From Pelodera strongyloides (Eukaryota; Nematoda; Chromadorea; Rhabditida; Rhabditidae), in assembly GCA_036852015.1 (NCBI GenBank), contig JAANDG010000157.1, positions 186,001 through 250,000 of the forward strand: a stretch of DNA of 64,000 nt, in the 5' to 3' direction. The notes under the pieces are model-generated. The model did no database searches and was not told where the DNA came from. It was given only the letters and a program-made list of their open reading frames with translations. The translations under genes were made by a program, and so were the position numbers. Positions 61,701 through 64,000 of the stretch are shown here, in pieces; the first letter of the stretch is position 1, and every line of letters begins with the position of its first letter.

Positions 61701-62275
61701 GGTCCCTGCTTGTTGCTCTTCTGCTCTGCTGCCATTCTTTTTCGGCAATCTGAAATTACATGACCTGGAATATTACAGTAATAACACACGGGTGTATTCT
61801 TTCTATACGAGTTCCTATGCGGGCTGTAAGAGGTTCTTCTGCCTGTTGAACTTTGCTGAGAATTGTTTTTATAGTAATTGTTATTGGGTCTCTGCCCTCC
61901 TTGCTGCTTGTATCCTTTCTTTCTATAAGAACGGACATTATTATCATACCTAGGGAAGTTATTTTGTCGCCCATAAGTGTGTGCCGGTGGGTTATCATAA
62001 CGCTGATTGTGGCTATAAGGTTGGAGACTCATGTTTTCCATCGCCTGAATAGGCACTGGGCTTATTTGCCCTACGTTAATTAACGAATCGGCAGTTGCCT
62101 CCGAAAGAAGCGCCTCAACTTTCTGAGCCTTAGTCAAGGCTTCTTCGAAAGTTTGCGGGCCTTCAAGTTTTACAAAGTAGCGTAAATCACGTCTCAACTT
62201 ACCCAAGAATTCCTCGAGTACACGCTCGCGCACCGCTTCTTCGGTTTGCCCGGATAGCGCAGTCCTGGCGATCAC
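55781..62275 (-). CDS. Polyprotein: gag C-terminus, envelope-like glycoprotein, protease, RT, RNase H, integrase
   Basis: A single 2164-codon frame. Residues 1-180: gag C-terminal half with a CCHC zinc knuckle (C164, C167, H172, C177). Residues 245-806: envelope-like glycoprotein with a signal-like hydrophobic run (255-270), many Cys, a furin-type site RPKR (523-526), a region with NPSAVAR and GGQTLAVSNC (584-613), sequons, and a membrane anchor (777-803). Protease active site: ALIDTGA (911-917). RT: YLDD (1355-1358). RNase H: D1504, E1547, D1572. Integrase: H1743/H1751/C1781/C1784 zinc site and D1812, D1872, E1908 (D-X35-E). The start at 62275 is only where this frame opens; true gag continues from the ORF at 62199-62891 in another frame. 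Env between gag and pol is unusual, since it normally lies 3' of pol. All catalytic residues are present. Confidence 0.9.
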   Translation of the reverse strand: MIARTALSGQTEEAVRERVLEEFLGKLRRDLRYFVKLEGPQTFEEALTKAQKVEALLSEATADSLINVGQISPVPIQAMENMSLQPYSHNQRYDNPPAHTYGRQNNFPRYDNNVRSYRKKGYKQQGGQRPNNNYYKNNSQQSSTGRRTSYSPHRNSYRKNTPVCYYCNIPGHVISDCRKRMAAEQKSNKQGPGPYAYPVLPEDHGANRQVSQIERELEESKARIESLLQRNEELSLAHSQDRIPTNTGHRSSHSIFSLLAICCLLCPLTQASDLFPALVCGAESQLLTVPTKINCSAISPLQPGPQVPVSLELFQVNTRRYTSQGFACRVITETIRYSVNFFGARSQERVKQSIPVSAEHCKMMQSTKKCSFGALTPVGLNWQTTNQQTITWPTAPFGCCTEHHITVSNCYLTNIEVVAYHGNPRPFTTIGDTSHCIYHSSTCSLSDGTMLTWEPVEAEKCDYAKINQMTGTRMNSLWISDNKELALSWNKEDQRHKDCGKQLIITDQGYAIAFIAKTLRLGRPKRDTENRQGIVSSSQLAAQLLAVEASVSRATSNMFTHLAQTICNQMAHWAVALETSLRVNPSAVARKILRNDRVIARYIGGQTLAVSNCALVPRESYKLTAFGEVCYRDPRVQVSTKGNTTWNAYLDISTHQLRKFSEPVECKTVNPFILQTDKGPISFDPIVGSTTRVNLPWETANITSVNPAQTELPLTIFHNLVLTNWSEIDTPFQNYNPWNSEEMTRHILEDSATEKDEDDTQSTPWIRSIIYSLLNKIFYCWIVICCVFVTIYVVGLLLRIYLISMCPSSLLPSLPKRAHTNETREQSSPNTHITLNLKTNDTDLPTTPSVDITPIAICNPRRSPSKHRRFSEELHKKNYKNHSISVLSFDSLSPIFIAQIPIRLNGVRVLALIDTGASISVASKDMCPLIGTFLLDSGVTSAVGMGGNTVKLTGKAAIRVTLGTSEITHEIHFTEGPCAPRSVDLYDVILGNDFLSKLPLWHIDYVNGIFTVGSESIPMGNNVSLASLQCHDNSEKFSLAVAATTVLKASCETIISCKIIGNPKASSLAVSKVKKSLPEVLWLAPSIMSTSNPILLVTNPSNSPVTLYEGMTIAEAETLSAAELEVTDRTVCNLSTVEPNKGNNYPEPQSFQVDLSKAEVTPEERQQLKKIFEEFSDCISKNNYDLGSYDETLIDINTTTEIPPTKFRSTRVPRKFREEIEEHINKLLKSGRIRESNTPWVHPTVVVPKKDGSLRICLDLRSTNLVTIPDHFPLPHIEDLLSRVAGCKYFTSLDCTSGYLQLKLSDEASKKCGWVTHQGVYEFVYLPFGLKNAGAYFCRAMSKILAGLQEDCLFYLDDICIFSKTFEEHLSAIRRVFERFRLFNIKVSGKKLTEIAQRKIVFLGHEISGNSYWPADRNIQAIKEMKPPTTKKEVKSFIGMANFFRKFVQNFAQIASPLHALTTEKAIFLWTAEHDQAFNRLKEILTSKPCLSFPRDDEFILYTDGSQKAVGAALLQSTDDRSKLSAIGYFSKSLSESQQRWSPTHIELFAIISALRFFKHIIYGNHTRIRSDHKPLVFLLKHNKTHDNLTRWVIELQSYDCTIEYVKGTSNLVADCLSRCNPSVRFEDDTPAAEDIIDFPVCLAFHPEILVTNSPTRIRPHDALQEQCADDWCRDVITFLSSKGEKTGNLTENEMELLVSEPPPYKLGKNGCLYKICTDKQGRTRESLVVPLTLRQAVFLAFHESPSAGGHFNWRKTMHKIQRKYFWPNMAHDIKQLTQTCDVCQRKTSRSTTLEPLLPVRSDFIFEKVFIDLTGPLRESTLGNKYLLCMIDNFSKYVILKPLMNCQAITVAHAIMEEGILKFGVMRELMSDNASYFKGELMTELGKLLRISRYFVTPYHHEGNGTVERVFRTIHAMMRTYIQENQCDWDLYARACEFSYNTSVHNSTNDTPFFLMFGRDPTFNIDLVIREALALRTPANTIIGEYKQSLLSALHSAWAIAHNHNELARESYARAHEKTHSHLHPSTITVGCTVTLRDFSNNPGTSRKLNMPWKGTFRVIELNHPHVTIVSKTAPHTIPRRVHLNQVKLYEEISGPTATSPWLPKEEQLALQSASSTPVNIPGYSNSDGKIQNTDDQNVQKADPPAHNYNLRSRGPVAQDTSDS
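59858..61543 (-). other. Envelope-like glycoprotein domain within the polyprotein
   Basis: Covers residues 245-806 of the polyprotein. It has the parts of a type I membrane glycoprotein: signal-like segment, Cys-rich ectodomain, furin-type site and a single anchor with a ~30-residue or longer tail. The spacing of NPSAVAR and GGQTLAVSNC after a Cys- and Trp-containing helix resembles class III viral fusion proteins. That family call is inference from pattern only. It has no frame break. Expression could be by processing of the polyprotein or by splicing. Confidence 0.7.
61745..61786 (-). other. Gag zinc knuckle (CCHC)
   Basis: C-X2-C-X4-H-X4-C (CYYCNIPGHVISDC), the nucleic-acid-binding motif of nucleocapsid. 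It is preceded by an Asn/Tyr/Arg-rich stretch. Confidence 0.9.
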
Positions 62276-62891
62276 CAGCAGTCCGGTTGGCGAATGCCCC
62301 GCAGGACTCGCCCGCCTCTTGACGGCAAGTCGTTAACTTCTGCTTCGCTAAAAATTTATGTTGAGGATTCTCAAAACTTTCGGCCAAATGTGTCTTGAGC
62401 ACCTCGTAATTTTTCTTATTAGCATCGTTCAACTCTTCTACTTTCTCTCTGGCTAGCCCTTCGAGGTGCGCGATTAAATAGTTAGCTTTAGTTTCGGCGT
62501 TTAGATCAGCTGGGGACTTCAGCCTGAGTAAGTCCTCAAACCTCCTAATCCACTGCGAAAATACTACGCTATCCGTGCCAGAGAAGCAAGTTTGTTTGTT
62601 CCCCGCGGGATCAGTGAATAGTGAGAAAACTAAGGCTTGGTTCGCTGACCTGTGGTGGACGAGGTCCACTAGTTCGCTCCTTGCCCTCTCCATCCTTGAC
62701 ACGACACTCATGTGCCGTTTCTCTGCTGAACTACAGAGGTTCGATGTGACCTCAGCTGTGGCGAGTCCTAGCGTGTGGAGGTCCTTCCCCAGGGCGTAAT
62801 TGTCTTTTGGTATTCCCTTCAGGGAATCAATGATGTAAGTCTTTGGGTCTGTGCCCGATAAGTCGTTAGCGCTTGCTGAACGCGTTCGCAT
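62199..62891 (-). CDS. Gag N-terminal part
   Basis: The 230-codon frame starts at ATG 62889-62891. A TTTTTCAG acceptor (AG at 62896-62897) lies four bases upstream. Residues from about 105 (DSVVFSQWIRRFEDLL) to about 200 resemble the retrotransposon gag capsid region (VEELNDANKKNYEVLKTHL and FLAKQKL). The last ~25 codons are probably read out of frame: the gag sense continues in the overlapping frame that opens at 62275. The break falls inside the capsid domain, so it is more likely a mutation or sequence error than a programmed shift. Confidence 0.8.
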   Translation of the reverse strand: MRTRSASANDLSGTDPKTYIIDSLKGIPKDNYALGKDLHTLGLATAEVTSNLCSSAEKRHMSVVSRMERARSELVDLVHHRSANQALVFSLFTDPAGNKQTCFSGTDSVVFSQWIRRFEDLLRLKSPADLNAETKANYLIAHLEGLAREKVEELNDANKKNYEVLKTHLAESFENPQHKFLAKQKLTTCRQEAGESCGAFANRTAGDRQDCAIRANRRSGARACTRGILG

Positions 62892-63893
62892 GTACCTGAA
62901 AAATATAAACCTAATTTAAATTGTCTCTTGATCAAGAGCATTTAAATAACGAACGCGGAAAAATATTCGACATAAATGGAGGTGTGGGGTGATGAAAGGA
63001 AGACGTAAATGATAAAAAGGTACTGGAACGAGGGATACTGTAACCCAGTAATAAGCCACCACACTCGGTGGAGTCAAAAGTATGAAGTGTTTTTGATGCT
63101 CGGTGAAGTCAAAAGTACAAAGTGCACGAAGGGCTCTTTGTATGCTAATGAGAAATAGTATGGCCCAGACATGCATGACTCAGAGACAAAGAGGCCGAGG
63201 GTGTCTGCGCCGAGAAAATTGCGCGCGAATATTACACTGAGAGCTCGGCCGGCAAATTCAAATTATCAAGAGGCAAATCTGATAACTTACGAAAGTGAAT
63301 ATATATATATATATTGCCATTTAATATGTATAGGAGTTAGAGGATTTGGGATATGCTTCCCGTTCTGATGATCAATCAGAAAATGGGCTCAAGCTACAGT
63401 ACGCTCGTCGCGTCTCCACGTGAAGTACCATATGTGAGATGAGCGACGTTAAATGGCTTACCAGGCTTACTGTTCCTTACTTATAGCGACAAAACCTAGG
63501 GATTATAGACGCGAAAGTGCCAGAAAAACGAATGTGAATATGCAACCCTGAATGACTCACTCCGCTTTTTTCTAGCGTTTCTTCTTGGGGCTTATTTATG
63601 CAAAACAAAACCGGTTGAAAAAAAAATGTGAGACGAATACGACATAACTTCCCGACTTTCGGGGCATCCTAGGGCATTCACGAGGATCTATCATATATTC
63701 TGATATTCCGTAAACACCTGCAGGGTTTTAATGACTGGGGGTGGGATCTGAGTCCCAGGATATCCTAACTAATGTCGACATTTTTCGGAATAAACAAGGT
63801 AATCGAAAGTAGACAAGGGAGAGTTCAACTGAAGAATGCAGAAGAAGAGAAGAAAAGAAAAAAATGGGTGGATAAACCACTCGCAGGCTACCA
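62892..63893 (-). other. 5' leader of the retroelement with a probable intron
   Basis: About 1 kb between the LTR and gag. A donor GTAAGTTATC at 63281-63290 and the acceptor at 62896-62897 would remove ~395 bp. No long frame is open here. Confidence 0.5.
63876..63893 (-). other. Primer-binding site
   Basis: On the minus strand TGGTAGCCTGCGAGTGGT follows the LTR end GTTGTTTAA directly. TGG at this place is complementary to the CCA end of a tRNA. The tRNA species is not assigned. Confidence 0.6.
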
Positions 63894-64000
63894 TTAAACA
63901 ACGTGGTAGTGGAAGTGTGAAAGTATCATAACCTGATGAATTGCGGAACAATGTCATGTAAATTGGAAAGAGGAAAAAGGCAACAATTCATTTATCGAAC
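63894..64000 (-). repeat. 5' LTR, 3' end only (cut by window end)
   Basis: All 107 visible bases match the 3' LTR at 51478-51584 with no difference that I can find. Confidence 0.9.

Larger units (their letters stand above)
51478..64000 (-). mobile_element. Ty3/gypsy-type LTR retroelement with internal env-like domain and helicase genes (5' LTR cut by window end)
   Basis: The sequence 51476-51584 is identical to 63892-64000 by eye, which marks the matching ends of two LTRs. All element genes lie on the minus strand. The 5' to 3' order is: LTR, primer-binding site, leader with splice signals, gag, gag/env/pol frame, two overlapping ORFs with an SF1 helicase, LTR. The PR-RT-RNase H-IN order places it in the Ty3/gypsy (Metaviridae-like) group. 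It is over 12.5 kb, long for that group. It was inserted into a family C MITE. The target-site duplication cannot be seen because the right LTR is incomplete. Confidence 0.9.

Overview
The window looks like a nematode nuclear chromosome, most likely from a rhabditid. It is AT-rich. Genes have small exons and AG-ending, T-rich acceptors, and several introns are long and filled with short inverted-repeat transposons. I cannot name the genus. Three genes are recognised through worm orthologues: a CERS1-type ceramide synthase (lagr-1-like), the stimulatory G-protein alpha subunit (gsa-1) and the ESCRT ATPase VPS4 (vps-4).

Layout. 1-4.3 kb: an unassigned exon fragment, then a ~1.2-kb foldback carrying a tRNA-like sequence in each arm. 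4.36-7.03 kb (+): the ceramide synthase, 3' six exons. 7.0-10.2 kb: TTAA-flanked MITEs. 10.2-17.8 kb (-): gsa-1, ten phase-consistent coding exons (376 aa). 17.8-19.0 kb: the divergent gsa-1/vps-4 promoter region. 19.0-29.7 kb (+): vps-4, thirteen coding exons (430 aa). Its 5.6-kb intron 5 holds a complete seven-exon 7TM receptor gene on the opposite strand. 30.7-32.1 kb: a ~690-bp tandem duplication. 32-42 kb: MITEs, GC-rich repeat islands, a 165-bp minisatellite, a microprotein-like transcript and an unresolved minus-strand spliced gene. 42.0-50.5 kb: two convergent paralogues of an unrecognised family, with a decayed vps-4 exon-10 fragment between them.

51.5-64.0 kb (-): a large Ty3/gypsy-type LTR retroelement inserted in a MITE and running off the right edge. 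Reading 5' to 3' it has an LTR (cut by the window end), a primer-binding site, a leader with splice signals, gag, and a 2164-codon ORF. That ORF encodes gag zinc knuckle, then an envelope-like glycoprotein, then protease-RT-RNase H-integrase. Two overlapping ORFs follow that together make a large protein with an Upf1-like SF1 helicase, and then the other LTR. The envelope sits inside the gag-pol frame, and a helicase occupies the usual env position; this is the most unusual system in the window. The visible LTR ends match, which suggests a recent insertion, yet gag and the helicase gene each have a frame break.

Coding calls rest on hand-translated exons joined by splice sites and reading phase, without RNA or database support.
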